From: Bacteroidales bacterium UBA6340
GTDB taxonomy: Bacteria > Bacteroidota > Bacteroidia > Bacteroidales > Paludibacteraceae
Assembly: GCA_002440265.1 (NCBI GenBank)
Contig: DJSG01000056.1
Coordinates: 1-9,745, forward strand
Direction of reading: 5' to 3'
DNA length: 9,745 bases
The position numbers and the translations under genes are program-made. Below, in pieces: positions 1-6,942 of the stretch (its first letter is position 1; each line of letters begins with the position of its first letter). The notes beneath the pieces are model-generated. The model made no database searches. It worked only from the letters and a program-made list of their open reading frames with translations, and was not told the origin of the DNA.

Positions 1-71
1 TCCACGAGGGCGACCAAGTAGTTGTAGAAGGCTTCCAAAAACTATACAACGGGGCAAAGGTAACTTACTAG
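1..71 (+). CDS. RND efflux periplasmic adaptor, C-terminal end only
   Basis: The reading frame from base 3 to the TAG at 69-71 gives 22 residues, HEGDQVVVEGFQKLYNGAKV followed by TY and stop. The pattern 'GDxVVVEGfQKlxxGaKV' is how adaptors (membrane fusion proteins) of tripartite RND efflux pumps commonly end: it is the last strand of the membrane-proximal domain. The adaptor would link an inner-membrane RND pump to an outer-membrane TolC-like channel. The matching pump gene begins only at 2617, separated by a restriction-modification cassette. The start lies outside the window. The identification rests on a short tail, but the downstream pump supports it strongly. Confidence 0.8.
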   Translation, partial: HEGDQVVVEGFQKLYNGAKVTY

Positions 72-85
72 AATAGAGAAAACCA

Positions 86-117
86 TTTGTATATTTGCAT
101 AAATAATACTAACTTTG
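86..117 (+). promoter_or_regulatory. Bacteroides-type promoter of the methyltransferase gene
   Basis: TTTG at 86-89 (the -33 element) is followed after exactly 20 bases by TAACTTTG at 110-117, a full match to the Bacteroidota -7 consensus TAnnTTTG. Transcription should start near 122-126. That rules out translation starts at TTG 87 or GTG 117 and points to GTG 138, which leaves an A-rich leader of about 12-16 bases. The promoter lies just inside the left edge of the inserted cassette, so the methyltransferase brings its own expression signal. Confidence 0.7.
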
Positions 118-137
118 TGCATCAAATAAAAACAAAC

Positions 138-1451
138 GTGAGACATTTCAAATTCATAGACCTCTTTTGCGGCATAGGCGGTTTCCACCAAGCCATGACT
201 AATCTTGGCGGGGAATGTGTCTTTGCATCGGATATTGATGCCGATTGCCGCAAGACCTATACCCGCAACTATGGACTTCAACCCGAAGGCGATATTACCC
301 GCATTGATGCCAAAGACATCCCTGCACACGATGTCCTGTGTGCAGGCTTTCCTTGCCAGTCGTTCTCCAAAGCCGGCAAACGGCTTGGCTTTGCGGACGA
401 AACCAAAGGCACGCTTTTCTTTGATATTGTGCGCATTCTGCAATACCACCAACCCGAATATGCACTCCTTGAGAATGTCAGGAACCTTGCCTCGCACGAC
501 CATGGCAACACGTGGAATGTCATACACGATACATTGGTACGGATAGGCTACAATGTCAGTCCCGAACCGGTCATCTTCAGCCCGCACTACATCGGTGTTC
601 CCCAACACCGCGAGCGTGTGTTTATTATGTGCGTGCGAAAGGACATCGGCACACTTCCCGATTTCTGTTTCAACGAGAGCAATATCCCCGCCTGCTGTAT
701 CGATGATATTCTGCAAGACGAAAGCGAAATACCCAATCTGCCAAAATACCTGCTCAAACCCGAGCAAATCCAATGGATTGACCTCTGGAATGAATTTATA
801 CAAGGCATTCATTGCGCCAAACTACCCGGTTTTCCCGTATGGGCGGATAGTCTCTGTGAACTCCGCGACAACCCGATGATTGGGCAATGGGACACCCTGC
901 CGGGTTGGCAACGCAATTTTATCCTCAAAAACAACGAACTCTGGAAACAGAACAAAGAGTTTATCAATACTTGGCTCCAAAAAGCCAAACAATGCCCGCT
1001 GTTCTTCGGTGCAAAAGCCAAACTGGAATGGCAGGTGGGCGTGGACGAAAAGGACCCCGACCTATGGCAGCATATTATGCAAATCCGTCCGTCCGGACTG
1101 CGGGTCAAACCCGGTACGTATTTCCCAGCGCTGGTGGCTATTACTCAAACCTCTATTGTGGGCAAGCGCAAGCGTTTCCTCACACCGCGCGAGTGCGCAC
1201 GTTTGCAGAGTTTCCCCGATACATTCCAATACGACGAAAAAGACGCACAGGCATACAAACAGTTCGGCAATAGCATCAATGTCGGACTGGTGGAACTCTT
1301 TGCACGCTATATGTTCGGCGACCCCGAAATACAACAGCGTTATTCCCGAACCGTCCAATATGCACAGCAAAAGCCTGCTGTTAAAATCATACGGAAGTCC
1401 AAAGCAAATACATACGATTATCCCACTTTATTTCCTGTAGCAGGGTTCTAG
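138..1451 (+). CDS. DNA (cytosine-5)-methyltransferase of a Type II R-M system
   Basis: This 437-residue enzyme should transfer a methyl group from S-adenosylmethionine to C5 of cytosine in a specific site, protecting host DNA from the companion nuclease. The C5-methyltransferase motifs appear in order: motif I FIDLFCGIGG (residues 6-15, SAM binding), motif IV PCQSFS with the catalytic Cys73, motif VI ENV (Glu112), motif VIII QHRER (156-160), motif IX around LTPRECARLQSFP (348-360) and motif X QFGNSIN (375-381). The stretch of about 185-345 is an unusually long variable segment that holds the target recognition domain. An upstream TTG at 87 would extend the frame, but it lies in the promoter, so I use GTG 138. 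The stop overlaps the first base of a terminator hairpin. The family is certain. The target is not readable from the sequence alone; GGCC is a guess from the nuclease and site counts. Confidence 0.95.
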   Translation: MRHFKFIDLFCGIGGFHQAMTNLGGECVFASDIDADCRKTYTRNYGLQPEGDITRIDAKDIPAHDVLCAGFPCQSFSKAGKRLGFADETKGTLFFDIVRILQYHQPEYALLENVRNLASHDHGNTWNVIHDTLVRIGYNVSPEPVIFSPHYIGVPQHRERVFIMCVRKDIGTLPDFCFNESNIPACCIDDILQDESEIPNLPKYLLKPEQIQWIDLWNEFIQGIHCAKLPGFPVWADSLCELRDNPMIGQWDTLPGWQRNFILKNNELWKQNKEFINTWLQKAKQCPLFFGAKAKLEWQVGVDEKDPDLWQHIMQIRPSGLRVKPGTYFPALVAITQTSIVGKRKRFLTPRECARLQSFPDTFQYDEKDAQAYKQFGNSINVGLVELFARYMFGDPEIQQRYSRTVQYAQQKPAVKIIRKSKANTYDYPTLFPVAGF

Positions 1452-1480
1452 AAGCATCGCAAAAGCGGTGCTTCTTTTAT
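1451..1480 (+). terminator. Intrinsic terminator after the methyltransferase gene
   Basis: Ten bases at 1451-1460 (GAAGCATCGC) pair with 1465-1474 (GCGGTGCTTC) across an AAAA loop, with one G-U pair, and are followed by TTTTAT. The hairpin begins inside the stop codon. It should end transcripts of the methyltransferase and also any read-through from the upstream adaptor gene, so the regulator and nuclease genes need their own promoter in the 34-base gap before 1509. Confidence 0.8.
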
Positions 1481-1508
1481 TATAAAGACACTTATTGTTG
1501 GTTGATAT

Positions 1509-1718
1509 ATGGAAGAAAGAGACGAATTAAAGCAACTGGGCAACCGCCTAAAAACGAAACGGGAGCAACTGCAACTCACACAAGAGGAGTTTGCTGCCAA
1601 GTGCAAACTTACCAAAAACTATATCGGTATGTTGGAGAGGGGCGAGCGCAATCCCTCGTATCTCACTTTGCTCCAAATAGCCCGCAGTCTGAAAGTGTCA
1701 CTTAAAGAACTTATATAA
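1509..1718 (+). CDS. XRE-family HTH regulator, probable R-M controller (C) protein
   Basis: This 69-residue protein is a single Cro/C1-type helix-turn-helix domain. The helices around LTQEEFAAKCK (residues 23-33) and TKNYIGMLERG (35-45) form the DNA-binding unit, followed by the typical NPSYLTLLQIARSL segment. Size and position match controller proteins of Type II systems, which activate or repress their own promoter and thereby delay nuclease production until host DNA is methylated. The stop is three bases before the nuclease ATG, so the two are probably translated together. The 5' gap holds only a poor -7 match (TATTGTTG, 1493-1500) with no good -33 partner, and I found no convincing operator dyad. 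The HTH call is firm; the controller role is inferred from context. Confidence 0.9.
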   Translation: MEERDELKQLGNRLKTKREQLQLTQEEFAAKCKLTKNYIGMLERGERNPSYLTLLQIARSLKVSLKELI

Positions 1719-1721
1719 AAT

Positions 1722-2600
1722 ATGCTTCACACGAACACACTCTACGAAATTCAGCACAACAGCAATACAGGCGTTGAATATGAAATAGCCCTTTTCTATG
1801 TCTTGTTGCCCCAAGAAGAGGAAAAGGCACAAGTACTTGCCGCTATCAATCTGCGCACCAATGCAGAGGAAATAAAACGAATCATTCACATAACGGACAA
1901 GACTATTATTGAGCAGGCACTCGCCGCACAAGGTTTGTCTTACAAAGATTGCTCCTTCGAGACGCAAAACGACCTAGTCGGTCCTGCGGATATTGTCCTC
2001 TGTCTCACAAACGGACAGCAACTCGGCTTATCCGTCAAATTTGCAAATACCTGTACGCTCAATGTGACCGGATTACGCTTCATAACCCAACAGCAAAAAG
2101 AGCAGTTGCAACAGCAACTCAAAGAATATACCCGCCTTTATATAGAGGAAATGCAACAGCGATATGGTGCGGTTGGAAATTGGTTCCGTTTGCGCAAGCC
2201 GAGCCTGACCACAGACGTTTTTATCGACCTTATACGGGATGCCGTGATTGCCAATTGGAACCATATCCCCGACAAAGTCCGATTGTTACAAGACCTTTAT
2301 CACGCCGATTATCCCATTGACTATTGGGTGGCGGAATATACACGCACAGGATTAACCATCAATACACACCCCACCAAGATTGATGTTGCGCAAGCCGACA
2401 GGGTTACCCTCGCCAAGCATGAGACATCTTTCGTGGCATTCTATTTGGACGGCGAACGCATCGGACACATGCAAGTAAAGTTCAACAACGGTTTTGTGGA
2501 ACGCTGCAAAAAAGCACATCCTGATTTCACCATCGAAGGAATTGCTATGGCGTACGGCAAACCCTTCTCTTCGTGGAACTTCAGTATCGAAAGAAAATAA
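1722..2600 (+). CDS. Type II restriction endonuclease, possibly HaeIII-like
   Basis: This 292-residue protein follows the HTH gene by three bases and completes an M-C-R module, so it is expected to cut DNA at the site the methyltransferase protects. A PD-(D/E)XK-type core is visible: GPAD (Asp90) on one strand, then LGLSVK with Ser104-Val105-Lys106, the Asp and Lys carrying metal and catalysis. The wording 'GxxxDIxLxx...GLSxKxxN' and an early 'GxxYExA' element resemble what I remember of HaeIII (GGCC-cutting), but this is a short-motif resemblance. The C-terminal half carries no motif I recognise. GC content looks lower than in the pump gene. The stop is 16 bases before the pump ATG with no terminator between. 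Nuclease by context: strong. Specificity: tentative. Confidence 0.8.
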   Translation: MLHTNTLYEIQHNSNTGVEYEIALFYVLLPQEEEKAQVLAAINLRTNAEEIKRIIHITDKTIIEQALAAQGLSYKDCSFETQNDLVGPADIVLCLTNGQQLGLSVKFANTCTLNVTGLRFITQQQKEQLQQQLKEYTRLYIEEMQQRYGAVGNWFRLRKPSLTTDVFIDLIRDAVIANWNHIPDKVRLLQDLYHADYPIDYWVAEYTRTGLTINTHPTKIDVAQADRVTLAKHETSFVAFYLDGERIGHMQVKFNNGFVERCKKAHPDFTIEGIAMAYGKPFSSWNFSIERK

Positions 2601-2616
2601 ATTCTCCCATTCCAGA

Positions 2617-5600
2617 ATGAAAAAACGCAATCACATAGAGGGTGCGATGCGCAACCACAACCTGGTGTTTCTGGTTGTGCTGGTGCTGACGGCGGTAGGT
2701 ATATGGTCGCTGCCGAAGATGAACAAGGACGAGTTCCCGCAGTTCACCATCCGCCAAGGCGTGGTGGCTGCCGTCTATCCGGGTGCTACGGCGCAGGAGG
2801 TGGAGGAGCAGGTTACTATCCCGCTGGAGGATTTCCTCAACAGTTATGTAGAGGTGGACAAGGCAAACACCTACTCCACCACGGAGGACGGTATCGTCTA
2901 TGTCTATGTAACGATACGCAATTCCGTCAAGTCGGCTCCCGATGCATGGACAAGTATCCGCGCGGGTCTTGACCTCTTTAAGAAGACGAGCCTGCCTGCG
3001 GGCGTATTGCAGATAGTGGTGGTGGACGATTTCGGCAGCACGTCGTCGATGCTGCTTGCTGTGGAGAGCGACGAGCGAAGCCCGCGCGAACTGGAGTCGT
3101 ATGCCCGCCAACTGTGCACCCAACTGCGTACTATCCCCGAGATGGGCAAACTGAAGATACTCGGGGCGCAGCACGAGGAGATAGCCGTTACCATCGACGC
3201 GGCATGCCTCTCGGCGTACGGTATTGACCGGAAAGCATTGCAGATGTCGCTTATGCTGCAAGGCTTCCGTACGCTCAGCGGCAACCTGCAAGGCAGCACG
3301 GGGCTGCAAGTGGCTATCCCCTATACGAGCGAGCGCGAGATAGCCGAACAGATAGTCTGGTTCGACCCCGCCACGGGGGCGACTATCCGCCTCAAAGACA
3401 TCGCCGCCATAGAACGCCGCTACCCCGACGCGGACAAGTTCGTGGAGTTCTACACGGGCGATGCGGCAACCGCTATCTCGCCCGACCGCTCGTGTCTCAT
3501 CCTGAATATGGAGATGGTGCCGGGCAACAACATCGTGGCATTCGGCAACAAAGTGGAGCGGGAGTTGGAGAAAGCGCGTGTGCAACTGCCGCCCGACGTC
3601 CATTTCCACCGTATTACCGACCAGCCCAAGGTGGTGGACGACTCCGTGCGCTCTTTTATGCGCGACATCGTGCTGTCCATCATCGTCGTGATAGCCGTTA
3701 TGCTGGTGCTTTTCCCGCTACGCACCGCACTGGTGGCCTGCACGGGCGTACCGGTCTGCACCGCCATCGCCATCGGACTGATGTACCTGACGGGTATCGA
3801 ACTCAATACCGTCACCCTTGCCGCACTTATCGTGGTACTGGGTATGATTGTCGATGACTCCGTCATAGTCATCGACGGCTATACCGACCTGCTCGACCGC
3901 GGGCACAGCCGCTGGTATTCGGCGGCGGTCAGCACGCAGCAACTCTTTGTGCCGATGGCACTTGCCACATGCTCCATATCGGGTATGTTCTTCCCGATGA
4001 CCAAGATTATTACAGGACCGCTGGGCGACTTCGTGCAACTCTTCCCGTGGGCAATCCTCTTTGCCCTCACCGCCAGTATCTTCTATGCCACGTGGGTAAC
4101 GCCCTATATGGCTACACGCTTTATCCGCCGCCGCAAGCCCGAAGAAATGGGCTGGTTCGAACGCAGACAGAACCGCTTCTTTGCCGCCCTGCAAAACGGG
4201 TACAAGAAACTGCTGACTGCCTGCTTCCGCCGTCCGTGGGTGGTATATACCGTGCTTGTTCTGTGCTTGGGTGCGGGCGGCTACCTCATGGTGGCGCAAC
4301 TCAACCTGCAACTCCTGCCCAAGGCGGAGCGCGAGTGTTTTGCCGTCGAGATACACCTGCGCGAAGGCTCATCGGTGGAGGAGACCGCACAGGTGGCGGA
4401 CTCGCTGGCGCGGCTGATGCGCGTGGACAAGCGTATCACCTCCATCACTTCGTTTGTGGGGCAGGCGAGTCCGCGGTTCCATGCCACCTATACGCCGCAA
4501 ATGGCGAAGCCGAGTTATGCGCAGTTTATCGTCAATACCACGTCCACCAAGGCGACGGCAGCCCTGCTGGAGGAATATACGCCGCGCTACGAGAACTATT
4601 TCCCGAATGCGTACGTGCGGTTCAAACAGTTGGACTACCAGGCGGCGAAGAACCCGCTCGAGGTGCGCTTCAAGGGCGACGACCTCGATGCTATCGTGCC
4701 GTATGCCGACAGCCTGCGCCGCTATATGTCCGAGCAACCGGAACTGACGTGGGTGCACTCGGACTACGACCAATTCGCCGAGCAGACCCGTATCACCCTG
4801 CGCGAGGATGAGGCGACACGCTTAGGCATTACCGAGACCACGCTCTCGCTCTACCTGAGCAGTCTGACCAACGGCACCCAACTGACCACCGTCTGGGAGG
4901 GCGACTGCGGCATCCCCGTGCTGCTCTATACGGCGGGGGCGGACAAGATGACGATTGACCAACTGCAAGACCTGATGATACCTACCGCCTACCCCACCGT
5001 GTGGGTGCCGCTGCGCCAGGTGGCGACGCTCACGCCCGAGTGGCACCGCGCGTCTATCGAGCATCGCAACTCGGTGAGGACGATTACCGTAGGGTGCGAC
5101 CTGCGGGGTACGACCAGCCAGGTAGCCGCCGAGAAGAAAGTGAAAGCGTGGATACACGACAACCTTGAGTTGCCCGAGGGCGTACAGGTGTCGTATGGCG
5201 GACTGAGTGCCATCAACGGCGAGATGATACCGCAGATTATGTGGAGCGTGGTGGCGGCGTTGTTGGTAATGTTCGTGCTGCTCCTCTACCATTTCGGCAA
5301 AATCTCGCTGGCGTTGCTCACGTTGTCGAGTGCCGTGCTGTGTATCTTCGGGGCGTTTGTGGGGCTGTATGTGTTCGGACTGGACATCTCCATCACGGCG
5401 GTACTGGGTATAGTGAGCCTGATAGGTGTGATTGTGCGCAATGCGATAATGATGTACGAGTACGCGGAGGACTTGCGGCACAAGGGTTGCAGCGTGCGCG
5501 AGGCGGCTTACGAGGCGGGAATGCGTCGTATGCGTCCTATCTTCCTCACCACCGCCACCACCGCCCTCGGCGTGCTGCCGATGATTATCGCACATACGAG

Positions 5601-5703
5601 CCTGTGGATGCCGATGGGTGTAGTCATCTGCTTCGGTTCCCTCCTCACCCTCCCCCTCACCATCACCGTCCTCCCCGTGACGTACTGGAAGATGTTTAGT
5701 TGA
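2617..5703 (+). CDS. RND-family efflux pump, inner-membrane permease
   Basis: This 1028-residue protein has the full length and plan of an AcrB-like resistance-nodulation-division pump. One membrane helix (about residues 14-32) is followed by a periplasmic loop to about 345, five helices, a link at about 510-545, helix 7 (about 545-565), a second large loop to about 870, and five final helices. The proton-relay pair is present as Asp413-Asp414 in GMIVDDSVIVIDG. The position of the AcrB helix-10 lysine holds Arg941 (GVIVRNAIMMYEYAEDL), a substitution common in other RND branches. ATG 2617 gives the normal short cytoplasmic lead; the frame is open further upstream but there overlaps the nuclease gene. 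Its adaptor ends at 71, so the operon is split. No outer-membrane channel gene is in view. The substrate is unknown. The C-terminus is short (YWKMFS) and its stop lies in a heptad repeat. Confidence 0.95.
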   Translation: MKKRNHIEGAMRNHNLVFLVVLVLTAVGIWSLPKMNKDEFPQFTIRQGVVAAVYPGATAQEVEEQVTIPLEDFLNSYVEVDKANTYSTTEDGIVYVYVTIRNSVKSAPDAWTSIRAGLDLFKKTSLPAGVLQIVVVDDFGSTSSMLLAVESDERSPRELESYARQLCTQLRTIPEMGKLKILGAQHEEIAVTIDAACLSAYGIDRKALQMSLMLQGFRTLSGNLQGSTGLQVAIPYTSEREIAEQIVWFDPATGATIRLKDIAAIERRYPDADKFVEFYTGDAATAISPDRSCLILNMEMVPGNNIVAFGNKVERELEKARVQLPPDVHFHRITDQPKVVDDSVRSFMRDIVLSIIVVIAVMLVLFPLRTALVACTGVPVCTAIAIGLMYLTGIELNTVTLAALIVVLGMIVDDSVIVIDGYTDLLDRGHSRWYSAAVSTQQLFVPMALATCSISGMFFPMTKIITGPLGDFVQLFPWAILFALTASIFYATWVTPYMATRFIRRRKPEEMGWFERRQNRFFAALQNGYKKLLTACFRRPWVVYTVLVLCLGAGGYLMVAQLNLQLLPKAERECFAVEIHLREGSSVEETAQVADSLARLMRVDKRITSITSFVGQASPRFHATYTPQMAKPSYAQFIVNTTSTKATAALLEEYTPRYENYFPNAYVRFKQLDYQAAKNPLEVRFKGDDLDAIVPYADSLRRYMSEQPELTWVHSDYDQFAEQTRITLREDEATRLGITETTLSLYLSSLTNGTQLTTVWEGDCGIPVLLYTAGADKMTIDQLQDLMIPTAYPTVWVPLRQVATLTPEWHRASIEHRNSVRTITVGCDLRGTTSQVAAEKKVKAWIHDNLELPEGVQVSYGGLSAINGEMIPQIMWSVVAALLVMFVLLLYHFGKISLALLTLSSAVLCIFGAFVGLYVFGLDISITAVLGIVSLIGVIVRNAIMMYEYAEDLRHKGCSVREAAYEAGMRRMRPIFLTTATTALGVLPMIIAHTSLWMPMGVVICFGSLLTLPLTITVLPVTYWKMFS

Positions 5704-5843
5704 TAGTTGATTAGTTGATAGAAGTTGAGAGTTTAGAGTTTAGAGTTGAGTGCAGTGGAGAGTTTCTTTTAGAGGAGAGCAGTACGTGCAAAAACTATAA
5801 ACTTTCTACTTATAAACTGCTATCAACCCTCAACATTCAACTT
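5704..5843. repeat. Heptad-repeat element A between convergent genes
   Basis: Four perfect tandem 7-mers, AGTTGAG-AGTTTAG-AGTTTAG-AGTTGAG, occupy 5723-5750. The right side (5820-5850) holds their imperfect reverse complement (ATCAACC..CTCAAC..TCAAC..TTAACTC), so the element can fold into a long hairpin between the ends of the pump gene and the minus-strand operon. The 25 bases at 5739-5763 recur exactly at 7173-7197 in element B. A role as a two-way terminator is possible but unproven. The repeat begins in the last codon and stop of the pump gene (AGT TGA). Confidence 0.7.
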
Positions 5844-6248
5844 TTAACTCTTCAGCCGCCATAGCAGTCGCAGGAGGAGGGCGAAGACGGCGAAAGCCCC
5901 AATCCAAGCAAGACCTTTTACCGCCCGAGGGACATACCTTTCGGGCGGTAGTTGTATCACAGTCTCCTTATCTTGATAGATAGTATCTGTGCGGGTAATA
6001 ATGTGTTCCCTCCATCTGTCCCTCCAGCGGTCGAGATAGACGGTATCGCCGCGGGTGTATTCGCGGATATAGATGCTGTCGCGGCGGTAGGTGCTATCAT
6101 GCCGCTGCGTGTTCGTCAGGGTGTGCGAGGTCGTATTCGCGGGCGGCACGCTGCGCCTCGATATAGTGCATGCGCTGCTCCAAAGGACAAGGCACATCAT
6201 ACAAAGGATACGGATCATGGTCAATAATCTCAATATAGACAGGTTCAT
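5844..6248 (-). CDS. Lipoprotein with C-terminal TM helix, u-spanin-like
   Basis: The 134-residue frame starts with a hydrophobic signal ending in WSSAC, a weak lipobox with Cys27 as the candidate lipidated residue. An inner start at Met11 would give a compact 16-residue signal typical of Bacteroidota lipoproteins. The middle (about 45-100) is polar and repetitive with DST/DSI/DTV/DTI-Y-R phrases. A single membrane helix at about 112-129 ends in RLLWRLKS, a positive tail expected in the cytoplasm. A lipid anchor at one end and an inner-membrane helix at the other is the plan of unimolecular phage spanins, which join the outer and inner membranes at the last step of lysis. The gene starts 152 bases inside the DUF5675 gene in another frame; nested layouts are common for spanins. 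The spanin role is inferred from topology and position only. Confidence 0.6.
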   Translation of the reverse strand: MNLSILRLLTMIRILCMMCLVLWSSACTISRRSVPPANTTSHTLTNTQRHDSTYRRDSIYIREYTRGDTVYLDRWRDRWREHIITRTDTIYQDKETVIQLPPERYVPRAVKGLAWIGAFAVFALLLRLLWRLKS

Positions 6249-6714
6249 AACGTTTGGTTTTGCGGTCGTTGTAATTGGTTAGCAGTATCTCACGCAGTTT
6301 GTTGAGCGTGCGGCGGGAAGACAGCAGGCGCGGCTGTGGCGAAGAAGGATTTTGTCCTTTGATTCCGTTTGTGCTATCCGCGGACGAGAGAACACCCCAT
6401 TGCGCCCGCGGGCTTATAGGGACCCCGTGGGTGTCCGCGTCCCCGGTGCTTGCCACACCGACCAAGATACAACCTGCCGTATCACGGGGATAGTTGCCTG
6501 CGTGTATGCGAATGCCTGTGCGTCCGACCACATTGCCGATAAGGGGCAGTACCTCACCGAAGCGGGGAGACATAGTGAGCGTGACAGGATAGAAACCTGC
6601 GGGGATAGCAACGTCGGTGTGCTCCAACGTGGAGCAGAACCAACGATTGTCAATGAATAGTTCGCCACAGATGGCGTTGCCTTGCGGCTGTTTCCGTATA
6701 ATTTTCAATAACAT
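6097..6714 (-). CDS. DUF5675 family protein, candidate wall-active enzyme
   Basis: This 205-residue protein matches the pattern I associate with DUF5675: GELFIDNRWFCSTLEHTD (17-34), IPAGFYPVTLTMSPRFG (37-53), LPLIGNV (56-62) and the signature IRIHAGNYPRDTAGCILVG (68-86). His71, Gly73, Asn74, Gly81 and Cys82 make an H-x-GN...GC arrangement that recalls the His/Cys motif of L,D-transpeptidases; that link is my inference and the family has no established function that I know of. No signal peptide is visible, as for endolysins that depend on a holin. I chose ATG 6714 because the family motif begins soon after it; the frame is open to an ATG at 6771. The last 50 residues are read over the spanin-like gene in another frame, and a 62-aa membrane protein lies upstream. 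Confidence 0.8.
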   Translation of the reverse strand: MLLKIIRKQPQGNAICGELFIDNRWFCSTLEHTDVAIPAGFYPVTLTMSPRFGEVLPLIGNVVGRTGIRIHAGNYPRDTAGCILVGVASTGDADTHGVPISPRAQWGVLSSADSTNGIKGQNPSSPQPRLLSSRRTLNKLREILLTNYNDRKTKRYEPVYIEIIDHDPYPLYDVPCPLEQRMHYIEAQRAAREYDLAHPDEHAAA

Positions 6715-6741
6715 AGTTTTCCGTGTAAAAGATATTTTTTG

Positions 6742-6867
6742 TTCTCCATTAAAGTTCGTATAAAGGACCATTAAAACCTCCTATCCCCATCATAGTGGAA
6801 AAAAAAAGTTCTCCGTTAATGACCGTTAATTTGTCGTTAATGGCATTATCGGGTATTTCTCCGTTAA
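6742..6867. repeat. Three TTCTCCRTTAA repeats and phased GTTAAT motifs
   Basis: TTCTCC(A/G)TTAA occurs at 6742-6752, 6809-6819 and 6857-6867. Within the same stretch GTTAAT sits at 6815, 6825, 6836 and 6863, the first three 10-11 bases apart, that is on one face of the helix. They lie between the holin-like and DUF5675 genes. They may be a protein-binding array or simply the coding repeats of a small frame (INGE twice) on the minus strand. Confidence 0.5.
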
Positions 6868-6874
6868 TAGTCAT
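6749..6874 (-). CDS. Possible 41-aa small protein
   Basis: In the otherwise empty gap between the holin-like and DUF5675 genes, the minus strand has an ATG at 6874 and a TAA at 6749-6751. The product has 41 residues, starting MTINGEIPDNAINDKL and ending in STMMGIGGFNGPLYEL. The element INGE appears twice (residues 3-6 and 19-22), reflecting the DNA repeats of this gap. There is no membrane segment, no signal and no family I recognise. An A-rich leader (ATAAAACA) precedes the ATG. Its support is only its openness and operon position, so it may be chance. Confidence 0.25.
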   Translation of the reverse strand: MTINGEIPDNAINDKLTVINGELFFSTMMGIGGFNGPLYEL

Positions 6875-6908
6875 TGTTTTATAAAAACATTAATTACCAT
6901 ATAATTAG

Positions 6909-6942
6909 CCATTAATTTCAGCCTATCCATTGATTTCAGCCT
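6909..6942. repeat. 15-base direct repeat at the end of the holin-like gene
   Basis: CCATTAATTTCAGCC at 6909-6923 is repeated at 6928-6942 as CCATTGATTTCAGCC, one mismatch, 19 bases apart. The second copy contains the stop codon of the holin-like gene, so the first looks like a duplicated gene end. Confidence 0.5.

Larger units (their letters stand above)
75..2618 (+). mobile_element. Restriction-modification cassette inserted in an RND operon
   Basis: The pentamer AGAAT occurs at 70-74, overlapping the adaptor stop codon, and again at 2614-2618, overlapping the pump ATG. Removing 75-2618 leaves TAG-A-ATG, which is the tight spacing expected between adaptor and pump genes of one operon. Everything between is a self-contained M-C-R module with its own promoter and internal terminator. 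I see no transposase, integrase or long inverted ends. The boundary is therefore inferred from gene context and a 5-base repeat, which could also be chance. R-M systems are known to move between genomes as units without obvious mobility genes. Confidence 0.5.

Noticed and set aside
42..812. 256-codon open frame on the minus strand over the methyltransferase
   Set aside because: It opposes a gene with all C5-methyltransferase motifs and shows no recognisable protein pattern; it is a shadow.
1475..1508. Controller-protein operator (C-box) or clear promoter before the HTH gene
   Set aside because: Only a one-mismatch -7 element (TATTGTTG) without a -33 partner and no convincing dyad were found, so no feature is claimed.
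2494..2616. Upstream extension of the pump frame by 41 codons
   Set aside because: It lies within the nuclease gene; ATG 2617 gives the usual short lead before the first membrane helix and matches the restored operon junction.
2581..3609. 342-codon minus-strand frame (and similar long frames at 3718-4356 and 4822-5595)
   Set aside because: These mirror the GC-rich pump gene and give His/Arg-rich low-information products, as expected for antisense shadows.
3969..4811. 280-codon plus-strand frame inside the pump gene
   Set aside because: It is a +1 shadow of the pump, which has continuous RND homology across this stretch.
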